The translations under genes and the position numbers were made by a program. From assembly GCF_009725205.1 (NCBI RefSeq), contig NZ_WNZY01000027.1:1-64000 (forward strand): a stretch of DNA of 64,000 bases. Reading direction: 5' to 3'. Below the pieces are notes generated by a model. That model had not been told where the DNA came from. It ran no database searches and was given only the letters and a program-made list of their open reading frames with translations. Within the stretch, counting starts at the first letter, position 1; each line of letters starts with the position of its first letter. Below, piece after piece: positions 7,790-16,868 of the stretch. Origin of the DNA: Paenibacillus timonensis (GTDB lineage Bacteria > Bacillota > Bacilli > Paenibacillales > Paenibacillaceae).

Positions 7790-10700
7790 GTAAACTGTTG
7801 AAATCGTTGATGGCATTCATCCTCTTGGTAGGAACATGGGGCAGTATGTCTACGGATGTTGTGCGTGCTTCGGAACGCAGCACGCTGATTATGGATCAAA
7901 CGGTAGTAGAACTCGGACAGCCATTAACTATCCATTACACAGGGGCGCAAAGCAATAAAGATTGGATCGGGATTTACCTCAAAAACGAAACGCCCGAACA
8001 AGGAACTAACGCGTGGAGATGGGATTATGTGAATGACCTACCTGACGGTACGATAACACTTACAGACAACAGTGAGGGTCGAAAAGAATATCCAAGCTTA
8101 AAGGATTTGGCACCAGGCGAATATTATCTCGCGTATTTACTTAATGACGGTTATACAGAGAACGCTGATCGCTTTTACTTCCAGATTGTTGGCAAGGAAA
8201 TCACACAATTGAAGGCGACTCCCGAATCGGTGGGGCTAAAGCTCAATCAACCAGAAGACAGTGCGCAACTGCAAGTTGAAGCCACCTATAGTACGAATGA
8301 AACCCAAGATGTAACAACGGCAACTGACATCCAGTATGTCAGCAGCATGCCGCAAGTGGCAACGGTGACCTCAACCGGACTGGTGAAGGCCGTGTCAGAG
8401 GGTACCGCTGAGATAAACATTTCGCTCGAAGGGAAATCGACAACGATTGAAGTCACCGTAACTTCGACGACGCCGGGCCCCGATCCCAAAGCGGAAATCG
8501 AGCTCACCGTGATGAGCTTGAACCTTTGGTCGGGTGACGCGATCAAAAAGAACGGCATCGATAGTGTCATCAACTTCCTCGAGAACTTGATCCAGACGGC
8601 AGATGCAGATGTGATAGGCATTCAAGAATCCAACAATACCATCGTAACTCAGGTGGCTGCATCGTTAGGATACTATGTCAGCATGAAGGCAAGCCCAAAT
8701 GTTAGTCTCCTGAGCAAATATCCGATACTTGATGTCGATAAGGAACAAGATTACTACCTGATTGAAGTAGATTCGGGCAGAGCTGTGGCAATCAGCAATG
8801 TGCATTTGTCATCCAACCCCTACGGTCCTTACAGCATCGCAGATGGCAAGACAGTAGACAGTGTCCTTGCCGATGAAAACCTCAAGCATATGGCCGAGAT
8901 GCGCAACCCGTTCAGCAAGCTCCCTGCTCTCGCCGGGCAAGGAATGCCCGTCTTTCTGACAGGAGACTTCAATGTGCCGTCGCACCTGGATTGGACGGAG
9001 GCAACAAAAGAACGTTATTTCGGTAAGGTGGTGGAATGGCCGGTATCGAAGAAACTTGCTGAATTGGGGATGGTCGACTCCTATCGGTCCATGCATCCTG
9101 ATCCGGCCGCAACGCCAGGCATCACTTGGGCCGTCGAAGGCACCGAGTGGAGAACGCCGGAAGTATACGATCGGATTGATTACGTGTATGCCGGTGGTCC
9201 TGCAACAACACTGGAAAGCAAATTAATCGGAGAAAAGACGGTCAACGGCGGTCCGATATCCTATGCAGACATCCAATTGGATACTTATTTATCCGACCAC
9301 CGCGCTGTTGTATCCAAATTCAATGTGCAGCCGCGCAGTTACGCTGACCTGAATCTGCCATCGGCCCCCAAGCCCGAATACAGCAGCACGCTTAGCATGG
9401 ATCAAACCGTTGTGGAACGCGGACAGCCGTTAACTATCCATTACACAGGAGCTCAAGGCAATAAAGATTGGATCGGGATATACCTCAAAAACGAAACGCC
9501 GAAAAAAGGAACCAACGCTTGGAAATGGGATTATGTGAAGGACCTTCCCGACGGTACGATCACACTTACAGACAAAAGTGAGGGGCGAAAAGAGTATCCA
9601 AGTCTCAAAGACTTGGCGCCAGGCGAGTATTACATCGCATATTTACTAAATGACGGTTATACGGAAAATGCGAATCGCTTCGATTTCCAAATTGTTGACA
9701 AAGCCAGTACTCCTCAAGAGATCGCGGATATGAAATTGATGAAAAAGCGTATGGTTGATTATTACATCTCTAGAGACATCATAAACGACGGAACGAACGG
9801 TCGGGTCGAATGGACCTTCAAATCAAAGGCTAGCACTTACTTATCCAGTCAAAATCCGAATGGAAGCTGGGGGGATGTCGATTACGCAAGTACAACTTCC
9901 GCCGCCAACGGGAGAGGTTGGTCGCCCTACCTTGCCTTAGATCGGATGCAATCGATGGCTCAGGCGTTCGCTGACCCGAATGATCCAAACTATCATAGTG
10001 CAGCGCTGCTAGACGGTATCCAAAAGGCGCTAGACTATTGGTTCACTGTAAAGCCGACTTCAACCAACTGGTGGGAGACTGGAATCGGCAAACAGCTAAG
10101 GTTGGAGAAAATTGCGCTTCTATGTGAAGGCTATTTAACGGCAACCCAAGTCTCCAATATTATCGACACGTTAGACAGCAGCCCTCACACGGTCGATGGA
10201 GCCAATTCCTCCTGGTACAATCAAAATTATATGTACCGTGGCTTATTGCTGGAGGATGCCCAGATCGTTCGGAACGCCGTGAATGCGTTTAACGTACTGT
10301 CGAACGTGACGACGACGGTGACGGGAATCCAGTCGGACATGTCTTTTTTCATGCATGGCAAAACGAATTATACGACAGGCTACGGAAGAAGCTTTGCCAG
10401 AGACATGTCATTCTGGGCGTACATCACCTCCGGTACCGTATTCCCGTACAGCAAAGCGGCGATAGATTCGTTATCGTCCTATTTGTTGGACGGCACAAGG
10501 TATCTCGTGAGAGGCGATGTTGCGGATTTGGGCATGGGGATGAATGGACCCGATTGGCCGGATTATTCGAGCGCGGCTTTGACCTTCTATGAAGATCCGT
10601 TACAGTGGATGCAACCGGCCAATCCGGAGAGAGCTGCGGAGTTTGCGAGTTTCCTTGATAATATTCGCAAGGTCGGTACGAGCACGAGCAATGGACTGAA

Positions 10701-13700
10701 CGCCAACAATATGACACAATGGCAGACTCTTGTCTCCTCTCATATGCGAACCGACTATGGGATTACCGTCAAGATGGCCTCCAGCACAGTTAAAGGCGGA
10801 GAATGGAGAACGATTAACCCTAGCGGTTATAACCTGTTGTACTGGACGCCCCAAGGAGCTACCGCCATTCAGAGAACCGGCGACGAATACAAACCGGTTT
10901 ACCCGTTGATGGATTGGGCCCACGTTCCCGGCACGACGGCTCCGTACACACTCACGAAAGACGGAAATTTCAACAATCCGAAAACCTTTGTAGGCGGCGT
11001 AACAAACGAGCGTTATGGAGCCACCGCGTTTGATTTCAACAAGTTGAGTACAAGCGGAAAGAAAGGTTACTTTTTCTTCGATGATGAAATGGTTGCACTT
11101 GGTGCAGGAATCGCCTCGACGAATGCCGCGCCGATCCACACGACGTTGAACCAAAGCCAAGCGATCGGCGAAGTTCTCGTAGATGGCAATCCGATAGCCG
11201 ACGGAACGATGCAAACTACCGGACGCTGGGCCTATAACGATAACATGGGCTATGTATTCCCGAATCCGACGGATTTTCAAATAAAACGGGAAACGAAAAC
11301 CGGCAGCTGGAGCGATGTGGTTACGGGAAGTTCGACGGATCAGATCACGAAGTCGATTTTTTCGATTTGGCTAGATCATGGCGTAAAACCCACAAACGCC
11401 TCCTACCAGTACATTGTATTGCCAAACAAAAATTCTACTGAAGTCAGCAACTACGCGAGCGACAACCCGGTAAGCATTCTCTCGAATACATCATCCGTCC
11501 AGGCTGTCCGACATCAATTTCTGGGTATTGCGGAGTTGCTGTTCTATCAACCCGGGACGGTGACGGTAAGAGACGGTTTGACGGTTACCGTTGATCGACC
11601 CGCCATGGTCATCATTGACGAATCCGCGGCACCCCTCCGTATTACAGTCGCCAATCCCGAGACTCCGGGGATTACAGTAAACGTGACGCTGGATCGAAAT
11701 GGAGCAACATCCACAACAAGCTTTAGGCTCGGAAAGGATACGTTCACAGGCCGAAGTATGACTTTGAATGAAGGCGAATCCATTGACGACAGCGCATTCG
11801 ATCTCGCTTACAGTAAAGGCGCGATCGCCTCATCCAGCAAAGACAATCATTTTGCCTCAAATGCCACGGATCTCTACAGAACTTCGTCTTGGAATTCAAC
11901 CGATTCGGATCATGAATGGATATATGTTGATTTGCAAAATCAATATTCGATCAATCAAGTTAGATTAAAATGGGGGCACGCGTACGGAAAGAGTTATCGA
12001 ATCCAGGTATCGAACGATGCTGTTGACTGGACGGATGTTTACTCGACGACGACGGGGAACGGAGGTACCGACGATATCGCTTTTAGCCCGGTCACTGCCC
12101 AATACGTTCGGATGCTGGGCGTTCAGCAGGGCGCCGGAAATGGTTACTCACTAAACGAATTTAACGTGTACGAAGCAGTGCCGCCCAACCTTGCTGAAGG
12201 CAAGCCGGCAACGGCAAGTTCATCCAAGGCCGCTGATGTGAGACCCGAAAATGCGGTTGACGGTTCACTGAGTACCCGTTGGGGATCTAACTACTCCGAT
12301 TCGCAGTGGATCTATGTCGATCTTGGCACAAGCAAGTCCATCCAGGAGGTCGATCTGCATTGGGAGAGCGCCTACGGGAAGGAGTACCAAATTCAGATAT
12401 CCGACGACGCAAAGAATTGGACTACCGTTTACAGCACCACAACCGGAGACGGCGGAATTGACAAAATCTCCTTTGAGCCCGTGAATGCAAGATACGTTCA
12501 GATGTATGGTACGAAAAGAGGAACCACTTACGGCTACTCACTCTGGGAATTTAAAGTATTTTCGCCCCTTGCTACCGCCCCAGACGCACCTACCGATGTG
12601 CATGCCGTCGCTCATGACGGGTTCGCTGTGGTGAGCTTTACCGCACCGATTCATAACGGCGGAAGCGAAATTACAGGCTATCAAGTAACCGCGTGGGCAA
12701 ACGGAGTAGCTATTGCGACGGCGGATGGCTCGAGCAGCCCAATCACCGTTACCGGATTGGCGAACGGTACAGCGTATACTTTCACGGTGATCGCAAAGAA
12801 CGCCACATGGGAATCGGCTTCGTCCGCACCGTCGAACGAAGTGATTCCATCGCTGGATGGGACGTCTGTTCCTGCTCCACCTGTGAATTTGAAGGCGGCG
12901 CCCGGCAACCAATCCATAACCTTAAGATGGGATGCTTCGGCGGAAAACGTCACCTATTCCGTATACCAATATGAAGGCGTGGCTGCTCCGACCAATCCAG
13001 GCAACTGGCAGCTGGTCCAAGCCAGCGTAACGGAATCCACGTATACAGTAACCGGATTGACGAACGGAAGGAGCTATGTGTTCGCGGTTAAAGCCGCAGA
13101 TGCTAGTGGCGAAAGTGTTTTCTCCAACACCGTGATGGCGACACCGATGGCTCCGCGGCCTGAGACGCCTAATGAACCGCAACCGGATACGCCGGTCAAC
13201 GGCGGCGAAACTGGATATAGCAATGATACTTCCATCATTAAATCGACGAACGGGATCATTCTTATTCCAAGCGGGCGGGCCGGCGAAGTCAGCCTTAATA
13301 AAGAACTTGTTCTTACGATAAGCACGGGAGCGGCGGAGCAGGATCTCCGCATCAAGATCGATAAGCTTCGCAGTACCGCAGACCTCGTTTTCGATAACGA
13401 AACGCTCGTCAGCGACGTCTTTGAATTAACGAAAAATACGACCGGCAACTTCAAGAAGCCGATCATCATCTCGATGATGTTCGACCTGTCTCTCGTAAGG
13501 GATAGTCAAAGAGTCGCCATCTTCTACTATGACGAAGCAAAGAAAGTATGGATTGAAATCGGCGGCATCGTGAACGGCGATCGTATTACGGCCAATGTGG
13601 ATCACTTCACCAAGTTTGCGGTCATGGCTGTTGAGGAGAAGAAGGATGAAAGCGGCGAACCGAACGCGCCGGTGCCATCATTCACAGACATCGTGGGACA

Positions 13701-14205
13701 TTGGGCACAGAACGCCATCCTGAGCGCGGCGGGGATGAAGCTTGTCAGCGGCTATCCGGACGGAACGTTCAAGCCGAATGCCACTATTACACGCGCCGAG
13801 TTTACGGTTATGCTGGCCAAGGCACTTAAGCTGGAAGGAGCAGGTTCAGCGACTCCGTTTACGGACGAGGCCAAAATCGGTGGATGGGCAAAGAAAGAGA
13901 TCGCGAATGCGGTTGAAGCAGGCATTGTGAGCGGGTACGCGGATGGCAGCTTCCGACCGAATGAGCGGATAACCCGGGCGGAAATGGCTGCGATAAGCGC
14001 TAGAGCGCTTAAACTGTCTACTGAAGAAGGCACCATGACAGGCTTCGCGGACGATAAAGACATCCCGAATTGGGCGAAAGGGGTTATTATGGCGGTTCAC
14101 AAACTCGAAATCATGAACGGCCGTAGCGATAACGAGTTCGTTCCGAACGGAACTGCGACCCGGGCGGAAGCGGTAACCCTATTGGTTCGGTTATTGGAAC
14201 TATAG
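7786..14205 (+). CDS. SLH-anchored bifunctional exoprotein: EEP phosphodiesterase/nuclease-like domain fused to a PL8 polysaccharide lyase
   Basis: A 2139-residue secreted protein. Order by residue: signal peptide 1-29; beta-sandwich (WIGIY motif) 31-135; Big2-like domain 137-229; EEP domain 236-515; second copy of the WIGIY sandwich 533-640; PL8 lyase 643-1325; two discoidin (F5/8C, CBM32-like) domains 1343-1592; two FN3 domains 1599-1788; a domain of unknown family 1808-1952; three SLH repeats 1964-2139. The EEP signature residues are present: SLNLW, Glu281 in GIQES, Asp394 and Asn396 in TGDFNVP, DRIDYVY, and SDH at 503-505. The PL8 triad can be placed at Asn807, His857 and Tyr866; the spacings of 50 and 9 equal those of pneumococcal hyaluronate lyase (N349, H399, Y408). 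PL8 enzymes beta-eliminate uronic-acid glycans (hyaluronan, chondroitin, xanthan). The SLH repeats should bind it to pyruvylated wall polymer. Substrate specificity is not readable. Confidence 0.88.
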   Translation: MSKLLKSLMAFILLVGTWGSMSTDVVRASERSTLIMDQTVVELGQPLTIHYTGAQSNKDWIGIYLKNETPEQGTNAWRWDYVNDLPDGTITLTDNSEGRKEYPSLKDLAPGEYYLAYLLNDGYTENADRFYFQIVGKEITQLKATPESVGLKLNQPEDSAQLQVEATYSTNETQDVTTATDIQYVSSMPQVATVTSTGLVKAVSEGTAEINISLEGKSTTIEVTVTSTTPGPDPKAEIELTVMSLNLWSGDAIKKNGIDSVINFLENLIQTADADVIGIQESNNTIVTQVAASLGYYVSMKASPNVSLLSKYPILDVDKEQDYYLIEVDSGRAVAISNVHLSSNPYGPYSIADGKTVDSVLADENLKHMAEMRNPFSKLPALAGQGMPVFLTGDFNVPSHLDWTEATKERYFGKVVEWPVSKKLAELGMVDSYRSMHPDPAATPGITWAVEGTEWRTPEVYDRIDYVYAGGPATTLESKLIGEKTVNGGPISYADIQLDTYLSDHRAVVSKFNVQPRSYADLNLPSAPKPEYSSTLSMDQTVVERGQPLTIHYTGAQGNKDWIGIYLKNETPKKGTNAWKWDYVKDLPDGTITLTDKSEGRKEYPSLKDLAPGEYYIAYLLNDGYTENANRFDFQIVDKASTPQEIADMKLMKKRMVDYYISRDIINDGTNGRVEWTFKSKASTYLSSQNPNGSWGDVDYASTTSAANGRGWSPYLALDRMQSMAQAFADPNDPNYHSAALLDGIQKALDYWFTVKPTSTNWWETGIGKQLRLEKIALLCEGYLTATQVSNIIDTLDSSPHTVDGANSSWYNQNYMYRGLLLEDAQIVRNAVNAFNVLSNVTTTVTGIQSDMSFFMHGKTNYTTGYGRSFARDMSFWAYITSGTVFPYSKAAIDSLSSYLLDGTRYLVRGDVADLGMGMNGPDWPDYSSAALTFYEDPLQWMQPANPERAAEFASFLDNIRKVGTSTSNGLNANNMTQWQTLVSSHMRTDYGITVKMASSTVKGGEWRTINPSGYNLLYWTPQGATAIQRTGDEYKPVYPLMDWAHVPGTTAPYTLTKDGNFNNPKTFVGGVTNERYGATAFDFNKLSTSGKKGYFFFDDEMVALGAGIASTNAAPIHTTLNQSQAIGEVLVDGNPIADGTMQTTGRWAYNDNMGYVFPNPTDFQIKRETKTGSWSDVVTGSSTDQITKSIFSIWLDHGVKPTNASYQYIVLPNKNSTEVSNYASDNPVSILSNTSSVQAVRHQFLGIAELLFYQPGTVTVRDGLTVTVDRPAMVIIDESAAPLRITVANPETPGITVNVTLDRNGATSTTSFRLGKDTFTGRSMTLNEGESIDDSAFDLAYSKGAIASSSKDNHFASNATDLYRTSSWNSTDSDHEWIYVDLQNQYSINQVRLKWGHAYGKSYRIQVSNDAVDWTDVYSTTTGNGGTDDIAFSPVTAQYVRMLGVQQGAGNGYSLNEFNVYEAVPPNLAEGKPATASSSKAADVRPENAVDGSLSTRWGSNYSDSQWIYVDLGTSKSIQEVDLHWESAYGKEYQIQISDDAKNWTTVYSTTTGDGGIDKISFEPVNARYVQMYGTKRGTTYGYSLWEFKVFSPLATAPDAPTDVHAVAHDGFAVVSFTAPIHNGGSEITGYQVTAWANGVAIATADGSSSPITVTGLANGTAYTFTVIAKNATWESASSAPSNEVIPSLDGTSVPAPPVNLKAAPGNQSITLRWDASAENVTYSVYQYEGVAAPTNPGNWQLVQASVTESTYTVTGLTNGRSYVFAVKAADASGESVFSNTVMATPMAPRPETPNEPQPDTPVNGGETGYSNDTSIIKSTNGIILIPSGRAGEVSLNKELVLTISTGAAEQDLRIKIDKLRSTADLVFDNETLVSDVFELTKNTTGNFKKPIIISMMFDLSLVRDSQRVAIFYYDEAKKVWIEIGGIVNGDRITANVDHFTKFAVMAVEEKKDESGEPNAPVPSFTDIVGHWAQNAILSAAGMKLVSGYPDGTFKPNATITRAEFTVMLAKALKLEGAGSATPFTDEAKIGGWAKKEIANAVEAGIVSGYADGSFRPNERITRAEMAAISARALKLSTEEGTMTGFADDKDIPNWAKGVIMAVHKLEIMNGRSDNEFVPNGTATRAEAVTLLVRLLEL

Positions 14206-14216
14206 AAACATAAATA

Positions 14217-14269
14217 AAAGCAGGCATAGCGCAGGAACAGATTTGTTCCTCATGCTGTGCCTGCTTTTT
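14217..14269 (+). terminator. Strong rho-independent terminator after the exoprotein
   Basis: A long stem (GCAGGCA...GGAACA paired with TGTTCC...TGCCTGC) ends in TTTTT at 14265-14269. It begins 12 bp after the exoprotein stop codon. The A run before the stem could let it serve the opposite strand too, where the DUF554 gene ends. Confidence 0.9.
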
Positions 14270-14326
14270 GCAGTTATTCCCGCGGGTTTCCGCTATAGGG
14301 AGCGGTTTAATCCAGACCGGTTCGTC

Positions 14327-15010
14327 TCACAAACCGAATAACCCCTTCAGCAAAAACCACACCACTGGCACCAACAACGCCGGCAGCATGTTTAAGGTCT
14401 TCGCTTCGATGATCTTCAAAATCGATAATCCCGAGCTCGCAATTAACACGCCGCCGACAATCGAAATTTCGGTTAGCAGAGGGGCTGTCAGGAAAGGTGC
14501 CAGGTAATCCGCACTCAGGTAAATCGCTCCCTGCCAAACGAACAGGACCACGGCGGTCAGCGCGATCCCGATGCCGTAAGTGGATGCCAGTACCATAGAG
14601 GTCACAAGATCCAAGGTAGCGTTCATGTACAGGTAGGTGTGATTCCCGTGAATCGCACTTTCGATCGGACCTAAGATCGACAAGGTGCCGATGCAGAACA
14701 GTAGAATGCCCGTGGACAACCCTTGTCCGAGATTTGACGTAGAGAAGCGCCCGACCAACCTTTGGAAACGGCCGTCGATATCCAACGCCGTTCCGATCAA
14801 GCTCCCCACCGCCAGGCTGATAATAAACAACACGGGAAATGAGCTGTCCTTCATATGGGTTACCGCGGCGTTAATCCCCAGCAATGTTGCGGCCAAGCCG
14901 ATCGCAGTAAATAGCACGGTCTGGTACTTTTCCTTCAGGCCTTTCTTAAAAATGCTTCCCAGCACGCTGCCCGCCAAAATCGCCGCGGTGTTCACCAATG
15001 TCCCGATCAT
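14327..15010 (-). CDS. DUF554 family membrane protein (YdfK/YqgA-like)
   Basis: A 227-residue, highly hydrophobic protein with about six to seven membrane segments and the family opening MIGTLVNTAAILAGSVLGS. The pattern of glycine-rich helices, including GPIESAIHGN near the middle, is typical of DUF554. The function of the family is not established; it is widespread in Bacillota and enterobacteria and has been guessed to be a transporter. GGGAG lies just upstream of the ATG. It shares the strand with the RlmA-like gene, which ends 74 bp upstream of its start, so the two could be co-transcribed. Confidence 0.88.
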   Translation of the reverse strand: MIGTLVNTAAILAGSVLGSIFKKGLKEKYQTVLFTAIGLAATLLGINAAVTHMKDSSFPVLFIISLAVGSLIGTALDIDGRFQRLVGRFSTSNLGQGLSTGILLFCIGTLSILGPIESAIHGNHTYLYMNATLDLVTSMVLASTYGIGIALTAVVLFVWQGAIYLSADYLAPFLTAPLLTEISIVGGVLIASSGLSILKIIEAKTLNMLPALLVPVVWFLLKGLFGL

Positions 15011-15083
15011 TTTTCTGCTCCCATCCGTACATGTTCTTAGTCAAGGTAATGATAGCGCAATGCTGATTACCCGTCTAGCAAAG

Positions 15084-15962
15084 TCAGTGGTTCACGCCCA
15101 GCAGCAGATCCACGTCCACGGTGATTTCCAGTGCGTCCCGGTTCGTGAACGCCGCGATATGCCCTTGCTCCGCGGACCAGGCGAGTGGACTCATGCGCAC
15201 CAAGTCGCGGAGTTGCTCGGTCTCAAGCCGCTGCCGATACTGCAGATGCACCACCTCCATCTCAGGGAAATACCGGCGGAACAACGTCACGATTTTGGCG
15301 TTGGAATAGTTCGTTATTTTGCTGCCGCTGTACAGTGCCTCCCGCAGTTCACGCAAGTATCCGGTGCCCGGAACGACTTTCATGACAACGCCTTCGGGTA
15401 CAAGAATTCGTCTGAATTCCTGATAATTGGCTGGAGATAGCAGGTTTAATACCACTTGGGCCGATTGATCCCGCAGAGGCGCTTGGGCCAAATCCGAGAC
15501 AAGCCAGAGTCCATCCGCATAATGCCGGGCAGCCATCCGGATACCTTCTTTGGACAAATCGATCCCGACGCCAACCCAATCCGATGGTTCGAACCGACGT
15601 AAAATTTCCTGTAAATGCGAGCCTTCTCCACACCCCATGTCGACCATCAGGTCGGCAGATGCAGGGTCACCCACGCGGCCAGCCAAGATTCGGACGATCG
15701 CCTCATGCAAAGGCGCGTATAAGCGGCTCCCCGTAATGATGCTCCGCCTAGCGGCAAAGAGCTCCTTGTCGTAATGGCCTGGGGTTGGACGCGTCGTCCG
15801 ATTCAAATTCAAATAGCCTTGTTTCGCCATATCAAAGGTGTGTCCCAGAGAACAGGCCAGACTTTGCGGGTCAACCGCATCCATTTGCCCCCCGCATACC
15901 GGGCATTTTAAGATGGAGATATATTTTCGCACGGAACTCGCGCTGTTAAATGGTTGATTCAT
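15084..15962 (-). CDS. rlmA: RlmA-type 23S rRNA (guanine-N1) methyltransferase
   Basis: A 292-residue protein. A zinc ribbon comes first (CPVCG near residue 20, then CSLGHTFDMAKQGYLNL, giving ligands Cys, Cys, Cys and His), followed by a class I SAM-dependent methyltransferase fold with motif I DMGCGEGSHL. This order and the GHTFD-AK-GY-NL signature are specific for the RlmA family, whose members methylate N1 of G745 or G748 in helix 35 of 23S rRNA. In Gram-positives the type II enzymes (G748) influence tylosin resistance; I cannot assign type I or II by eye. A GGAAGCGATGAG site precedes the ATG. It has a long upstream gap and probably its own promoter. Confidence 0.85.
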   Translation of the reverse strand: MNQPFNSASSVRKYISILKCPVCGGQMDAVDPQSLACSLGHTFDMAKQGYLNLNRTTRPTPGHYDKELFAARRSIITGSRLYAPLHEAIVRILAGRVGDPASADLMVDMGCGEGSHLQEILRRFEPSDWVGVGIDLSKEGIRMAARHYADGLWLVSDLAQAPLRDQSAQVVLNLLSPANYQEFRRILVPEGVVMKVVPGTGYLRELREALYSGSKITNYSNAKIVTLFRRYFPEMEVVHLQYRQRLETEQLRDLVRMSPLAWSAEQGHIAAFTNRDALEITVDVDLLLGVNH

Positions 15963-16392
15963 CTCATCGCTTCCTTTCCTCTACCAAAACCGAAACAGCC
16001 AGACAGCTGCCTCGCGGATCAGAGTAAAAGGGAAGGTTGCACCATACATAACCATGGAGAGTCTGATGAGCATGCCTAAATAAGCCCAAATGAGCGTAAA
16101 AAAAGAAAGGCGGCAGGGCCACCTTCCTTCATGCAACTTTTCGCGATATATCCCATGAAGAGTCATGAAAAATGGGCAGACTGATCCCGTTTACCCTGTT
16201 CCGGCGAACAGAGTCTTTGAGCATATGAAGTTACTTGTTCAAAGCGGAATAACGCAGTCTGATATTATGCACCATTTTTACCTAACCCTCCCAAAGCTTG
16301 TCCGTAAATGCACTCTAATTATAATCGAACTCCCGTTCAAATAAAAGATCAAGCATCTTTGGCAGATCCTCTCTTTATCGATCGGCGATTGT
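15963..16392. other. Long intergenic stretch without a supported gene; one minus-strand hairpin with T run
   Basis: Between the RlmA-like gene (minus) and the ArsR gene (plus) I see no gene with a ribosome binding site. On the minus strand an 8-bp stem with one G-T pair (16111-16128) is followed by a C-interrupted run of T residues (16099-16110), like an intrinsic terminator. It would lie about 140 nt upstream of the RlmA-like start, so it could be an attenuator in that gene's leader or end an unknown short transcript. No riboswitch class could be matched. Confidence 0.4.
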
Positions 16393-16412
16393 TTTGTTAT
16401 ACTGATAACAAA
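16393..16412 (+). promoter_or_regulatory. Perfect inverted repeat over the -10 of the ArsR gene
   Basis: TTTGTTAT-ACTG-ATAACAAA is an 8-bp perfect dyad that includes a -10 like TATACT (16398-16403). It lies 25 bp before the ArsR start codon. Size and position fit an autoregulatory operator for an ArsR-type dimer. Confidence 0.65.
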
Positions 16413-16436
16413 TCAACGATGAACGGGGGTCTAGCC

Positions 16437-16775
16437 ATGAACGATCAAGATCAAGATATGCTGGCCGTGCTGAAGGCCCTCTCGAACGAGACTAGGCTCA
16501 ACATCCTATGCTGGCTTCGAGAGTCGGAGAAATGGGAATACGAACTGCCGGATGTCCTCAAAGAGGAGTTTCCGGGCAGCGCATGCGTAGGCTCCATTCA
16601 GGCAAAGTCCGGATTAGCGCAATCCGTGATTTCTTCGTACCTAGCCAGTATGCAAAAAAGCGGGTTGTTAGAATCCCGCCGATATGGGCAATATACGTAT
16701 TATCGTCTAAATGAAACGAGAATCGACGCCTTTTTGGAGCAGTTCGCCGGCAAGCTGAAATCAAAAAGTAATTAG
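16437..16775 (+). CDS. ArsR-family transcriptional repressor
   Basis: A 112-residue winged-helix protein. It contains the family opening ALSNETRLNILCWL and a recognition helix in AQSVISSYLASMQKSGLL, followed by a beta-wing (RRYGQYTYYRLNE). I chose ATG 16437, which has GGGGGT 7 nt upstream; an in-frame ATG at 16419 is also possible. Cys residues at the end of helix 2 and in SACVG before the recognition helix could be metal- or thiol-reactive, but the classical CVC metal motif is absent. The gene sits 93 bp upstream of an old yellow enzyme, a pairing seen for redox-sensing ArsR proteins, so reactive electrophiles are a reasonable guess for the signal. Confidence 0.88.
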   Translation: MNDQDQDMLAVLKALSNETRLNILCWLRESEKWEYELPDVLKEEFPGSACVGSIQAKSGLAQSVISSYLASMQKSGLLESRRYGQYTYYRLNETRIDAFLEQFAGKLKSKSN

Positions 16776-16868
16776 GAAAATTTTTCAATCTCTCTTGCTT
16801 ATTTATAAGTTAATCTATATATTTAGATATATGTATAAAATAAATAATCGTGAAGAGGAGAGAATACC

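Noticed and set aside
15580..15600. GGTTCGAACC as a tRNA T-loop
   Set aside because: Inside the methyltransferase coding sequence and without cloverleaf arms. I saw no tRNA or rRNA gene in the window.
15981..16166. Minus-strand frame of 61 codons with hydrophobic C-terminal part
   Set aside because: No ribosome binding site, and a terminator-like hairpin with T run lies inside it.
16224..16343. Plus-strand frame of 39 codons
   Set aside because: No Shine-Dalgarno sequence and no recognisable composition; it overlaps the upstream region of the ArsR promoter.
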